Shown one piece after another: positions 1 through 6,760 of a stretch of 8,719 nt of DNA (position 1 is the stretch's first letter; the number at the start of each line of letters is the position of its first letter). The stretch spans positions 1 through 8,719 of the forward strand of contig CACZNY010000155.1 of NCBI GenBank assembly GCA_902782655.1. Direction: 5' to 3'. This DNA is from an uncultured Lachnospiraceae bacterium. Lineage in GTDB: Bacteria > Bacillota > Clostridia > Lachnospirales > Lachnospiraceae. A program made the translations under genes and the position numbers. The notes beneath the pieces are model-generated. The model did no database searches, was not told the DNA's origin, and worked only from the letters and a program-made list of their open reading frames with translations.

Positions 1-1425
1 CTTGATGATGTCCACTGTCTGATGCTTTACGTTCTGGAAATAATCCTTTGTTATCTCAGGGTACTTGGTCGCCACCCTTATCATTTCGTGATGCTTAAGA
101 AGCTCTCCTGCGCTCTCTGGGCCTGCTATGCACATCCTGCATCTGCCTATCCCGAGATCCAGGACTTCGAATATCTCCCTTCCCTCTTCGAGAATGGTAT
201 CCTCTCCCACCACGCCTATATCCGCGGCGCCGTACTCCACATAGGTGGGAACATCGGGGCCCTTGGCGAGGAAAACCCTTACCTTATTTATCTCATCAGT
301 GAAAATAAGCTTCCTGGTATCCCTGTCCTCCATCTCGGAAAGGCAGATGCCCGTCTTCTGCAGCATCTCTATGGTCTTATCCGCAAGTCTTCCCTTGGTC
401 AGGGCGAAGGTCAGATAGCCGTCATCCTTCGTCCTGCCGCTCTCCTCATTATTAAGGGCCGTGACCAGATCGTCCAGTGACAGGGTGAAGCCGAGAGCCG
501 GGGCGTCATGCCCGAATTTTGACAGCAGGCTGTCATAGCGTCCGCCCTTAAGTATCGCATCCCCAAGAGATGAGGAATATGCCCTGAATATTATCCCCGT
601 ATAGTAATTGTATTTTGAAAGCATGGAAAGATCGAAGGTGATATAGCTCTGTATCCCCCTTCTCTCAGCCTGTTCGTATACAGCATGCAGGCGGTCTATG
701 GCGGCCTTTGATCTTTCATTTGATATGCCTACCAGAGCTTTGTCCAGAACGGATACATCACCGAAAAGCTCCACGCAGCGCAGAAGCTTATCCACCTGGG
801 ATTCAAGCATTTCGATATCCTTCATGAGATTCGCGGCGGCAAAGGCGTTCTTATTGCCTATCTCATCCCGAAGGTTCATCTCAAGCCCGGCATCGATCTC
901 TGCTTCCTCGCAGAGCCCCTTGAAATAGCCGGCATTTCCGATGCAGATCTGGAAATCCTTAAGCCCGGCGGATTTTAAGAGCTCGACAGCCATGGCTATC
1001 ATCTCGCCGTCCGCCTCTACGGAGCCGTCACCCATGTACTCTGCTCCAAGCTCGGTATTCTCCTTAAGCTTTCCGGAAAGGCTTCTGGCGTTTGAAAAGA
1101 CATTGCCCGAATATGAAAGCTTTACATGGACATTGTCATCTATGAAATACTTGGCCGCAGCCCTTGCGACCCCCGGCGTGAAATCGGGACGGAGCACCAG
1201 GGTATTATTATCCTTATCGAAGAACTTATAGAGCTCTCCCGAAGGGGTAGTGCCTATCTCCCCCGAATACACATCAAAGTATTCAAAGCTCGGAGTATCT
1301 ATCTCCTTATAGCCGTAATTCCTGAGGATCTGCAGAAATTCAAGCTGAAGCCTCAGCTTTCTTTCGTAATCATTCCCGTATATGTCTCTCACGCCTTCAG
1401 GCGTATGCAGCAGTCTGTTTTCCAT
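1..1425 (-). CDS. HisZ-HisG fusion: ATP phosphoribosyltransferase regulatory + catalytic subunits, 3' end cut by window edge
   Basis: ATP phosphoribosyltransferase joins ATP and PRPP in the first, feedback-controlled step of histidine synthesis, in the cytoplasm. The frame opens with ATG at 1425 and stays open for 475 codons to base 1. Residues 1-325 resemble HisZ, a histidyl-tRNA synthetase paralogue: HTPEGVRD (7-14), class II motif 2-like LRPDFTPGVAR (78-88), YYTG (274-277) and GGRYD (294-298). The catalytic Arg of synthetases in RGLDYY is absent (SKYNYY, 269-274), which argues against HisS. A polar linker (about 325-336) leads into short-form HisG: LTFALTKGRL (338-347), RKLIF (371-375), TYVEYGAADIGVVGEDT (394-410) and VATKYPE (451-457). 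The PRPP-binding loop and the last 75 or so residues lie off the window. No in-frame ATG, GTG or TTG occurs at the junction, so HisG cannot be started separately there. A purine-rich AGGAGAGGAGAG (1439-1450) sits 13 bases before the start; a weaker ATAGG lies 4 bases away. It follows recU by 10 bases. Family identity is secure; fusion is read directly from the frame. Confidence 0.92.
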   Translation of the reverse strand, partial: MENRLLHTPEGVRDIYGNDYERKLRLQLEFLQILRNYGYKEIDTPSFEYFDVYSGEIGTTPSGELYKFFDKDNNTLVLRPDFTPGVARAAAKYFIDDNVHVKLSYSGNVFSNARSLSGKLKENTELGAEYMGDGSVEADGEMIAMAVELLKSAGLKDFQICIGNAGYFKGLCEEAEIDAGLEMNLRDEIGNKNAFAAANLMKDIEMLESQVDKLLRCVELFGDVSVLDKALVGISNERSKAAIDRLHAVYEQAERRGIQSYITFDLSMLSKYNYYTGIIFRAYSSSLGDAILKGGRYDSLLSKFGHDAPALGFTLSLDDLVTALNNEESGRTKDDGYLTFALTKGRLADKTIEMLQKTGICLSEMEDRDTRKLIFTDEINKVRVFLAKGPDVPTYVEYGAADIGVVGEDTILEEGREIFEVLDLGIGRCRMCIAGPESAGELLKHHEMIRVATKYPEITKDYFQNVKHQTVDIIK

Positions 1426-1435
1426 AGTGCCTATA

Positions 1436-1972
1436 TTACTCTCCTCTCCTGTCGATATCAAGCTGGATATAGTCGAGATAAGGTATCAGTATACCCGGTT
1501 TGGGGCGTATTTCAAAGCTCAGATCAAGCTCATCAAGCCTGAAGCTTTTGCGCCCTCCGTCCTGCATCCTCCTCCAGAATATCATGAGCTGCCTGAAGGT
1601 AAGGTAATACATGATATCCCTCTCCGTGTACTGGATCAGCACAAAAGCGACCCCGTCGTTTCTTTCAAATTCCTCCATGAAGTATACCTGATGCTCATGG
1701 ATATTGCTAAGGGGGAAGGTATCCGATCTGCACTCCTTTGCATCGAAGCAGACAGGTATCCCCTGAGCCACGCCTATGTAATCCACCGTAGACTGCTGCT
1801 CGAAATAGGCAAGAGTTATCTGATGGGAGGCCTTGTCCATCTTCACCGGAGTTATGGGCGTCGGTATCTTCTGGATAAGAGCCAGATGTGACTGCTCATA
1901 TTTTTCATTTGTGCGGTTTACGAGCTCCTCTAAAGCCGAGCCCCTTAAGCCCCTTGAATTCCAGGTTGCCAT
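1436..1972 (-). CDS. recU: Holliday junction resolvase RecU
   Basis: RecU is the Firmicutes resolvase that cuts four-way DNA junctions during recombination repair and chromosome segregation, acting as a homodimer with a PD-(D/E)XK-type nuclease fold. The 178-residue protein shows the family pattern: NSRGLRGSALEELVNRTN (5-22), KIPTPI (35-40), STVDYIG (61-67), FDAKE (76-80), FPLSNIHEHQ (86-95), FWRR (132-135), RKSFRLDEL (141-149) and a closing PYLDYI (164-169). Likely metal and catalytic residues are D64, D77 and K79. The position that is Glu in the Bacillus subtilis FEAKE motif is Asp here, a conservative change. The protein lacks about 30 N-terminal residues present in B. subtilis RecU. The ATG is 4 bases after the pseudouridine synthase stop, with GAGGG at 1982-1986, 9 bases upstream, inside that gene. 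In B. subtilis recU pairs with a penicillin-binding protein gene; no such gene is visible here. Confidence 0.94.
   Translation of the reverse strand: MATWNSRGLRGSALEELVNRTNEKYEQSHLALIQKIPTPITPVKMDKASHQITLAYFEQQSTVDYIGVAQGIPVCFDAKECRSDTFPLSNIHEHQVYFMEEFERNDGVAFVLIQYTERDIMYYLTFRQLMIFWRRMQDGGRKSFRLDELDLSFEIRPKPGILIPYLDYIQLDIDRRGE
1439..1450 (-). promoter_or_regulatory. Purine-rich candidate ribosome binding site of hisZ-hisG fusion gene
   Basis: AGGAGAGGAGAG sits at the extreme 3' end of recU. Its spacing to the ATG at 1425 is 13 bases from the end of the tract, longer than usual, though the first AGG repeats elsewhere in the tract would be further still. A short ATAGG (1430-1434) 4 bases from the start is a weaker alternative. 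Confidence 0.45.
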
Positions 1973-1976
1973 ATCC

Positions 1977-2918
1977 CTATGCCCTCAGCCCGTTCCTTTT
2001 AAGGTATCTTTCCATATCAGAAGGCAGGGGGGCAGTGACCGTAAGCCCGTCCAGCATGTCCTCCGGAAGACTGACCCTGCAGGAGTGGAGCAGCTGCCTT
2101 GAGGCTCCCTTTTCCTCCCTGCCGTATTTCCTGTCGCCTATGACGGGATGCCCTATATGAGCCATCTGCGCCCTTATCTGATGCTTCCTCCCCGTCAAAA
2201 GACAAAGCTCCGCATAGGTGAGATCAGCGTTTCCGTCTATTACCTGAAGCTCAGTTATTATCTCCTTATACCCGTTCTTCGGAGAATCAAGGACGCTCAC
2301 CTTATTATCATCACCCGAAGGTTTTAGGAATGAAACGAACCTTCCTCCTTCGACCCTTCCCTTTAGCACCGCCCTGTAGTACTTCCTTATCCTGTGCTCC
2401 TTTATCGCAAGGCTCAGGCTCTGAAGCCCCTTTACGGATTTCCCGCAGAGCACGATGCCAGAGGTATTGGTATCCAGACGGTTGCAGACGGAGGGTCTGC
2501 AAAGGCTTCCTTCCTCCGTCCCGGTATACCTGAGCAGCAGGTCATTTAAGGAAGGCCTGTCTGAGCCGTCACCCTGTGTCTTAAGTCCCGCCGGCTTATC
2601 ATAAAAAAGATAATCATCGTCCTCATAGAGGATCCTGTCTTTTTCAAGGGACGGCCCTTCATCTTTTTTTCCTTCCTCCCCCGTACTGTCAGCTTTAAGG
2701 CCGTGGAATCTCATAAAGGTCTCGTCGGATAAAAAGAAGGCAACCTTATCACCGCATTTAAGCACAGTCCCTCTGTCAGCCTTTTTTCCGTTAAGCTCTA
2801 TGTTCTTATTCCTGAGGAATTTGAATAAAAGCCCGTTCGGAGCCTCCTTCAGGACTCTTGAGGAGTATTTGATAAGGCTTAAGCCCTCCTCCTTTTCGGA
2901 TACCGTATATTCCCTCAA
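1977..2918 (-). CDS. RluA-family RNA pseudouridine synthase (RluC/RluD-like), TTG start
   Basis: This enzyme converts specific uridines of RNA, most likely 23S rRNA, to pseudouridine in the cytoplasm. The 313-residue protein has an S4-like RNA-binding segment at about 14-65 (LRNKNIELNGKKADRG at 35-50), a charged linker (about 75-95), then the RluA catalytic domain: ILYEDDDYLFYDKPAG (96-111), RLDTNTSG (147-154) with predicted nucleophile D149, KYYRAVLKG (179-187), LTGRKHQIRAQMAHIGHPVIGD (in two parts, 241-251 and 252-262) and YG (265-266). Length and S4 placement suit RluC or RluD; the target uridine cannot be told from sequence, so no symbol is given. The start is TTG: it overlaps the preceding stop as TTGA (2915-2918) and has a strong GGGGAGG (2927-2933) 8 bases upstream. 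The next in-frame ATG (M69) would delete the S4 domain. Confidence 0.93.
   Translation of the reverse strand: MREYTVSEKEEGLSLIKYSSRVLKEAPNGLLFKFLRNKNIELNGKKADRGTVLKCGDKVAFFLSDETFMRFHGLKADSTGEEGKKDEGPSLEKDRILYEDDDYLFYDKPAGLKTQGDGSDRPSLNDLLLRYTGTEEGSLCRPSVCNRLDTNTSGIVLCGKSVKGLQSLSLAIKEHRIRKYYRAVLKGRVEGGRFVSFLKPSGDDNKVSVLDSPKNGYKEIITELQVIDGNADLTYAELCLLTGRKHQIRAQMAHIGHPVIGDRKYGREEKGASRQLLHSCRVSLPEDMLDGLTVTAPLPSDMERYLKRNGLRA
1982..1986 (-). promoter_or_regulatory. Ribosome binding site of recU
   Basis: GAGGG lies 9 bases upstream of the recU ATG, within the last codons of the pseudouridine synthase gene. It supports the short recU N-terminus, as the start is directly after the preceding stop. Confidence 0.6.
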
Positions 2919-3472
2919 AGGGAGATCCTCCCCAAAAGGTGCAGTATGGCATCATCCCGGCTGTCTTTTTCCTTATGCCTTGCGGAAAGAGCCGCAAGCC
3001 TTTCAAGAAACTTATCCCTGTCCCTGAAGACCTTTATATTGAGCGTTGTATATTTATTTGCAGTGAATATGTCACGCAGATGCTTTTCAAGCTTTGCTGT
3101 ATCCACCCTGTCATATTCCGTATATCCCAAAAGGCTTCCGTCGGAGGAAATAAAAGCATTCACTCCGTAGCTTTTTTCGGGGGTGGTGATTATGGAATCA
3201 TAAAAAACCGGTATCTCTCCCCGTGATGCCTCGATGATATCAAAGACCTCCCTGCTGCCTGCCGGGAAGCGCATGAACATTATGAAACGGACCAGGGTCA
3301 TGGCGGCCGGTATGCAGATCACCACGGTAAGTATCCCTACCGCGGTTTTATTTGCCGGAAAGAAATGAAGCCCCGTAAAATAAATAAGAACAGCCACCGC
3401 AGAAAGTGCAAGCGATGCTGTTCCGCTTTTTATCTTCATCCGGCTGATATAGCCGAAGCTGCCCTTCTTCAT
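2915..3472 (-). CDS. Hypothetical protein with two membrane helices and a soluble C-terminal domain
   Basis: I do not recognise this 185-residue protein. After a basic N-terminus (KKGSFGYISRMKIK, 2-15) there are two hydrophobic segments, about 19-38 and 44-67, separated by a short FPANKT turn, so it is probably a membrane hairpin. By the positive-inside rule both ends would be cytoplasmic. The remaining 115 or so residues form a mixed, charged domain (YGVNAFISSDGSLLGYTEYD, 102-121) with a KxFRDRDKFLERL stretch (147-159), followed by a strongly charged helix near 164-174. No nuclease, kinase, protease or transporter motif is apparent. The ATG overlaps the pepD stop by 4 bases (ATGA, 3469-3472) and its own stop overlaps the next start by 4 bases, so translation is probably coupled on both sides. 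This coupling, plus coding-like sequence between two conserved genes, argues it is real. Possible roles are open. Confidence 0.8.
   Translation of the reverse strand: MKKGSFGYISRMKIKSGTASLALSAVAVLIYFTGLHFFPANKTAVGILTVVICIPAAMTLVRFIMFMRFPAGSREVFDIIEASRGEIPVFYDSIITTPEKSYGVNAFISSDGSLLGYTEYDRVDTAKLEKHLRDIFTANKYTTLNIKVFRDRDKFLERLAALSARHKEKDSRDDAILHLLGRISL
2927..2933 (-). promoter_or_regulatory. Ribosome binding site that fixes a TTG start
   Basis: GGGGAGG stands 8 bases before the TTG at 2916-2918 and lies in the 3' end of the membrane-protein gene. It decides the start of the pseudouridine synthase, since no ATG precedes the S4 domain in that frame. Confidence 0.8.
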
Positions 3473-4923
3473 TTCAGCTCTTTAAGCAGATCGCATAGGA
3501 GCCTGTAGGTTCTTTCGGTAGAGGAGATGGAAAGGGTCTCCTTGGGAGTATGGGCGCTTTTTATTGTAGGACCGAAGGAAACTATATCCACAGGCTTTAA
3601 GGCTTTGTAGATCACACCGCATTCAAGCCCCGCATGTATGCCCTTTACCACGGGCGACTGCCCGTAGGAGCTTTCATAAAGCCTTATAAGCATCGGGAGA
3701 AGCTCGGATTCCTCATTATATTCCCAGGCAGGATAATTGGCCTTCTCGGTGTACTCGGCTCCCACAGCCTCTGCTATCACCTTAAGCTTTGCCGAAAGAG
3801 CGTGCTTTTCTGATGAAACAGAGCTCCTTAAGCCGGCCTCCAGAGTAAACCTGCCCTCGCTCAGTCTCATAATGCCGAAGTTCAGGCTTGTCTGCACCAG
3901 ATTCTCCTGCCCCTTCTCACGGCACATCTTTATCACTCCGTCGGGCACTGCCGTAAGGAGATACATTGCCCTCTTTGTGGATTCGTTCCTTAATACCCTT
4001 GCGGTGGATTCGCCAAGGTTCTCGCAGTAGATCATGAGATTCTTCTCATTTGCCTTATACTCGTTTTTGATTATCTCCTCAAATTCGGATATAGTCTGCT
4101 CGAAGGTCGTCGAATTCTCAACGGAAACCTGTATATGGCAGCCGGCCTCCCTTGGGATGGCATTATCCATGAGACCGCCTGAAAGCTCGATGATGCGGAA
4201 CTTCATCCTCTGCTGCAGGAATCTTAAGAGCCGTCCCATCAGAATGATGGCATTGGCATAATACCTGTCTATCATCTCTCCGGAATGTCCGCCGTGAAGT
4301 CCCGATATCACCACATCATACTCTATGCCGGTGTGTTCCTTCATATCAACGGGAAGGCTGATATTGCCCCGGAGTCCTCCGGCGCAGCTGATATAGAATA
4401 CCCCCTCGTCCTCGGAATCAAGGTTTATGACCCTGCGGGCTTTTAAGCTATCGTAGTTCAAAAGCTTCGCTCCCTCCATCCCGGTCTCCTCGTCTATAGT
4501 AAAGACCGCCTCTAAAGCCGGATGCTCCAGCTCACTGCTGTCAAGGACGGCAAGGATCATGGCGACTGCTATACCGTCATCAGCGCCCAGGGTAGTATTC
4601 CTTGAAAAGACCTCATCATCCATTACTGCTATGGGCAGAGGATCCTTTCTGAAATTATGTCTTGAATCGGATGTCTTCTCACAGACCATGTCCATATGCC
4701 CCTGAAGGCAGATGGCGGGGGATTTCTCATATCCCGGTGTGGCATCCTTATAAATGATGATATTACCGCAGGGCTCCTGATTGACCCTCAAAGAACGCTC
4801 TGCGGCAAATGCCTTAAGATGATCGGAGAGCTGCCTCGTATTCCCCGAACCATGGGGGATCATGCAGATCTCCTCGAAAAACTCAAATACTTTTTCCGGC
4901 TCTATCCCGCTGAATACTGACAT
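3469..4923 (-). CDS. pepD: Aminoacyl-histidine dipeptidase (PepD, peptidase family M20C)
   Basis: This cytoplasmic di-zinc exopeptidase cleaves Xaa-His dipeptides such as carnosine and other unspecific dipeptides, releasing free amino acids including histidine. The 484-residue length fits full-length PepD (E. coli about 485). All predicted active-site residues are present: H76 and D78 in QGHMDMV (74-80), bridging D115 in LGADDG (112-117), general base E145 and ligand E146 in DEETGMEGA (144-152), D169 in NLDSEDEG (167-174), and H457 in SAHTPKE (456-462). These align to the E. coli PepD residues with a constant offset of four as I recall that numbering. GLHGGHSG (208-215) lies in the lid or dimerisation domain, and GIHAGLECG (428-436) is also family-typical. 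The ATG follows the coiled-coil gene's stop by 4 bases, with no recognisable Shine-Dalgarno in the preceding 35 bases and no other in-frame start after the upstream stop, so initiation probably depends on coupling. Confidence 0.95.
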   Translation of the reverse strand: MSVFSGIEPEKVFEFFEEICMIPHGSGNTRQLSDHLKAFAAERSLRVNQEPCGNIIIYKDATPGYEKSPAICLQGHMDMVCEKTSDSRHNFRKDPLPIAVMDDEVFSRNTTLGADDGIAVAMILAVLDSSELEHPALEAVFTIDEETGMEGAKLLNYDSLKARRVINLDSEDEGVFYISCAGGLRGNISLPVDMKEHTGIEYDVVISGLHGGHSGEMIDRYYANAIILMGRLLRFLQQRMKFRIIELSGGLMDNAIPREAGCHIQVSVENSTTFEQTISEFEEIIKNEYKANEKNLMIYCENLGESTARVLRNESTKRAMYLLTAVPDGVIKMCREKGQENLVQTSLNFGIMRLSEGRFTLEAGLRSSVSSEKHALSAKLKVIAEAVGAEYTEKANYPAWEYNEESELLPMLIRLYESSYGQSPVVKGIHAGLECGVIYKALKPVDIVSFGPTIKSAHTPKETLSISSTERTYRLLCDLLKELK

Positions 4924-4927
4924 ATGA

Positions 4928-5701
4928 TCAGATGTCGTCTATATCGTCATCATTAATCTCTTCCCTTAAGGAAGCCGACTTGTCTATAACAGAGGTCCTG
5001 GCATTATCCTGCACAGGCTTTGCCTGCATGGGCTGCCCCTTTGCAGCCTGGGGCTGTGCCTTTACCGGTCCTGTCTGCGCAGCCTTTGCCTGCGGGCCGC
5101 GGTTCTGTACCTGTACGTGTGCAGCTGAAGCTCCGGGGACTATGGCCTGCTCGGGGCCTGTAGCCATCTGAAGCTGCGCCCTGTCGCTGTTTACTACCTG
5201 CAGACAGCTTGACAGGGAGCTTATAAGCTCCTGATACCTGCTCTGCGCATCACTTATGGCCTTGGTAAGGATATCGGAAATACCCGCAAGAGAATCATCG
5301 GTATACTTCATGGCGGACATCTGGTAATTATTGGCCTCGGTGGTAGCCTGATTCAAAAGCTCAATGGCATTGGCCTGAGCCTGGGTCACTACCTCCTGTG
5401 CCTGGGCATAAGCCTGCTGCATGATCTCATTCTTCTCCACAAGCTCGCCCTGCTTCTCCTCGGCCTTCGCCAGAAGCGCCTCGGCAGTGGTCTTTGCATT
5501 GTCAAGGATGGCATCCCTGTTCTGCACTATCTGTCTGCTGTGCTTTATCTCGTCGGGGATATTATTCTTTAATTCCTCAAGGAGATCGAATATATCATCC
5601 TTGTTTACTATTATATTCTCTTTGTTGCTGAACGCCGCAAATTTACAGGTGTCCAGATATTCGTAGATATCTTCTATTGTCTGTTCAATCTTGCTTGCCA
5701 T
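4928..5701 (-). CDS. Coiled-coil protein with Q/A/P-rich linker and acidic tail, function unknown
   Basis: This 257-residue protein matches no enzyme family I know. Residues about 1-50 (IEQTIEDIYEYLDTCK at 5-20, then DDIFDLLEELKNNIPDEI at 35-52) look like a small helical module. Residues about 55-125 form a long, alanine- and glutamine-rich amphipathic helix (AKTTAEALLAKAEEKQ at 69-84, AYAQAQEVVTQAQANAIELL at 97-116) typical of coiled coils such as DivIVA/GpsB-like or ATPase stalk-like proteins. A second helical segment spans about 134-172. Residues about 183-232 are low-complexity, rich in A, Q, P and G with scattered K, probably disordered. The tail is acidic (EEINDDDIDDI, 247-257). There is no signal peptide or membrane helix. 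It follows coaD by 8 bases with only a modest AGGGCGG before the ATG. Automatic pipelines often label such proteins ATPase subunit H-like; I infer only a structural or scaffold role. Confidence 0.85.
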   Translation of the reverse strand: MASKIEQTIEDIYEYLDTCKFAAFSNKENIIVNKDDIFDLLEELKNNIPDEIKHSRQIVQNRDAILDNAKTTAEALLAKAEEKQGELVEKNEIMQQAYAQAQEVVTQAQANAIELLNQATTEANNYQMSAMKYTDDSLAGISDILTKAISDAQSRYQELISSLSSCLQVVNSDRAQLQMATGPEQAIVPGASAAHVQVQNRGPQAKAAQTGPVKAQPQAAKGQPMQAKPVQDNARTSVIDKSASLREEINDDDIDDI

Positions 5702-5709
5702 GATCCGCC

Positions 5710-6192
5710 CTACTTCTTTTTGTATTTTTCAAATATGAGCTCCTCTATCTCCTTTGGCACGAACTTGCTGATATCGCCTCCGAAAAAAGCTACCTCCTTG
5801 ACGGTAGTGGAGGAAAGATAGGCAAATTCAAGACTCGTGGTCAGAAACACCGTATCCGCCTCCGGCGCAAGCTTTCTGTTGGTCTGCGCCATCTGAAGCT
5901 CATATTCAAAATCAGTGACAGCCCTCAGTCCCCTGATGATCACATCAAAGCCGTTGGCAGTCACATAATCAGCCGTAAGTCCCGAGAAGGAATCTATCCT
6001 CACATCCGGGATATCACGGCACACACCTTTTAACATATTAACACGTTCATCAACAGAAAACAACGGCTTCTTTGCGCCGTTATTGAGCACGGCCACCGTA
6101 AGCGAATCAAAAAGCGAGGATGCCCTGCGTATCACATCGATATGTCCGTAGGTCACCGGATCGAATGATCCGGGATATAAAGCTTTAGCCAT
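5710..6192 (-). CDS. coaD: Pantetheine-phosphate adenylyltransferase (CoaD)
   Basis: CoaD transfers AMP from ATP to 4'-phosphopantetheine to give dephospho-coenzyme A, the penultimate step of coenzyme A synthesis, in the cytoplasm. The 160-residue length is standard for the hexameric bacterial enzyme. Visible signatures are the N-terminal [14 protein letters not shown] (4-17) with the nucleotidyltransferase TxGH motif (T14, G16, H17), IIRGLR (85-90) with two conserved arginines, the helix [17 protein letters not shown] (94-110), and the ATP-binding SSTTVKEVA (127-135), close to the ISSSLVKEVA of E. coli. The ATG lies 3 bases after the rsmD stop and has a near-perfect AAGGAGG 8 bases upstream, so the start is firm. 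The rsmD-coaD pairing is common in Firmicutes and other bacteria. Confidence 0.98.
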   Translation of the reverse strand: MAKALYPGSFDPVTYGHIDVIRRASSLFDSLTVAVLNNGAKKPLFSVDERVNMLKGVCRDIPDVRIDSFSGLTADYVTANGFDVIIRGLRAVTDFEYELQMAQTNRKLAPEADTVFLTTSLEFAYLSSTTVKEVAFFGGDISKFVPKEIEELIFEKYKKK

Positions 6193-6195
6193 AGA

Positions 6196-6750
6196 TCAGA
6201 CCTCCTTTAAGAGGAAAATATGACGGTTCGTCCTGTAATCCTTTGTCTTAAGGATATTAAAGCCCGTTGACGCGATCTCGTCAAGTCCTGTCTCATTGGA
6301 GGCTTCCACGACGACAAGGGTATCCTCTCCGACGAGTCCGGAGGAACTGAGAAGCTTCAGCACCTGCAGCTCATAGCCTCTGTTGTAGGGGGGATCTATG
6401 AATATCACATCAGCAGGCCCCGTATGCTCCAGCCGGATAAGGGCTGAGACCGCATCGGAGGCTATTATCTCCGCATTCTCTGAAAGATGTGTCTTTTCAA
6501 GGTTTTCCTTTATGACGGCCAGGGCTTTTTTGTTATTCTCGATAAAAACAGCCTTTGCGGCGCCCCTGCTCAGAGCCTCTATCCCTATGGAGCCCGTACC
6601 CGCGAAAACATCTATGAAATAGCTGTCCGGGACATAGGTCTGCATCGTATTGAAAAGAGTCTCCTTGTATCTGTCGAGGGTAGGTCTTGTGCTGTCTCCC
6701 TCAAGGCTCTTTAATAATATCCGTCTTGCTTTGCCTGCTATAACTCTCAT
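6196..6750 (-). CDS. rsmD: 16S rRNA (guanine-N2)-methyltransferase RsmD
   Basis: RsmD methylates N2 of guanine 966 (E. coli numbering) of 16S rRNA in the small ribosomal subunit, using S-adenosylmethionine. The 184-residue protein has the family's N-terminal signature MRVIAGKARR (1-10) and TRPTLDRYKETLFN (21-34), the SAM-binding motif I DVFAGTGSIGIEAL (47-60), an acidic ribose-binding position in FIENN (69-73), and the catalytic DPPY (119-122). Length matches the family. The start ATG is 10 bases after the topoisomerase stop, with TAAGG 8 bases upstream, and the stop is inside the spacer to coaD, so translation of the two is probably linked. Nothing appears missing or odd. Confidence 0.96.
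   Translation of the reverse strand: MRVIAGKARRILLKSLEGDSTRPTLDRYKETLFNTMQTYVPDSYFIDVFAGTGSIGIEALSRGAAKAVFIENNKKALAVIKENLEKTHLSENAEIIASDAVSALIRLEHTGPADVIFIDPPYNRGYELQVLKLLSSSGLVGEDTLVVVEASNETGLDEIASTGFNILKTKDYRTNRHIFLLKEV
6201..6207 (-). promoter_or_regulatory. Ribosome binding site of coaD
   Basis: AAGGAGG is a near-perfect complement to the 16S rRNA 3' end, 8 bases before the coaD ATG. It lies inside the last codons of rsmD, whose stop (6196-6198) falls between it and the coaD start. This is the strongest site in the window together with that of the pseudouridine synthase gene. Confidence 0.85.
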
Positions 6751-6760
6751 ACCGTAAGCC

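Noticed and set aside
22..480. Plus-strand open frame of 152 codons opposite the HisG part of the fusion
   Set aside because: The minus-strand frame gives clear HisG motifs over the same bases; the plus-strand product shows no family resemblance.
78..1425. Possible histidyl-tRNA synthetase (HisS) instead of HisZ
   Set aside because: The catalytic arginine motif RGLDYY is not conserved (SKYNYY), there is no anticodon-binding domain, and the frame continues into HisG.
1382..1891. Plus-strand open frame opposite recU
   Set aside because: RecU motifs cover the same bases on the minus strand, so this is a shadow.
5020..5150. Repeated GCCTG/GCAGCC-like words in the coiled-coil gene
   Set aside because: They are irregular and follow from Ala, Gln and Pro codons in a low-complexity protein segment; they do not form a DNA repeat array.
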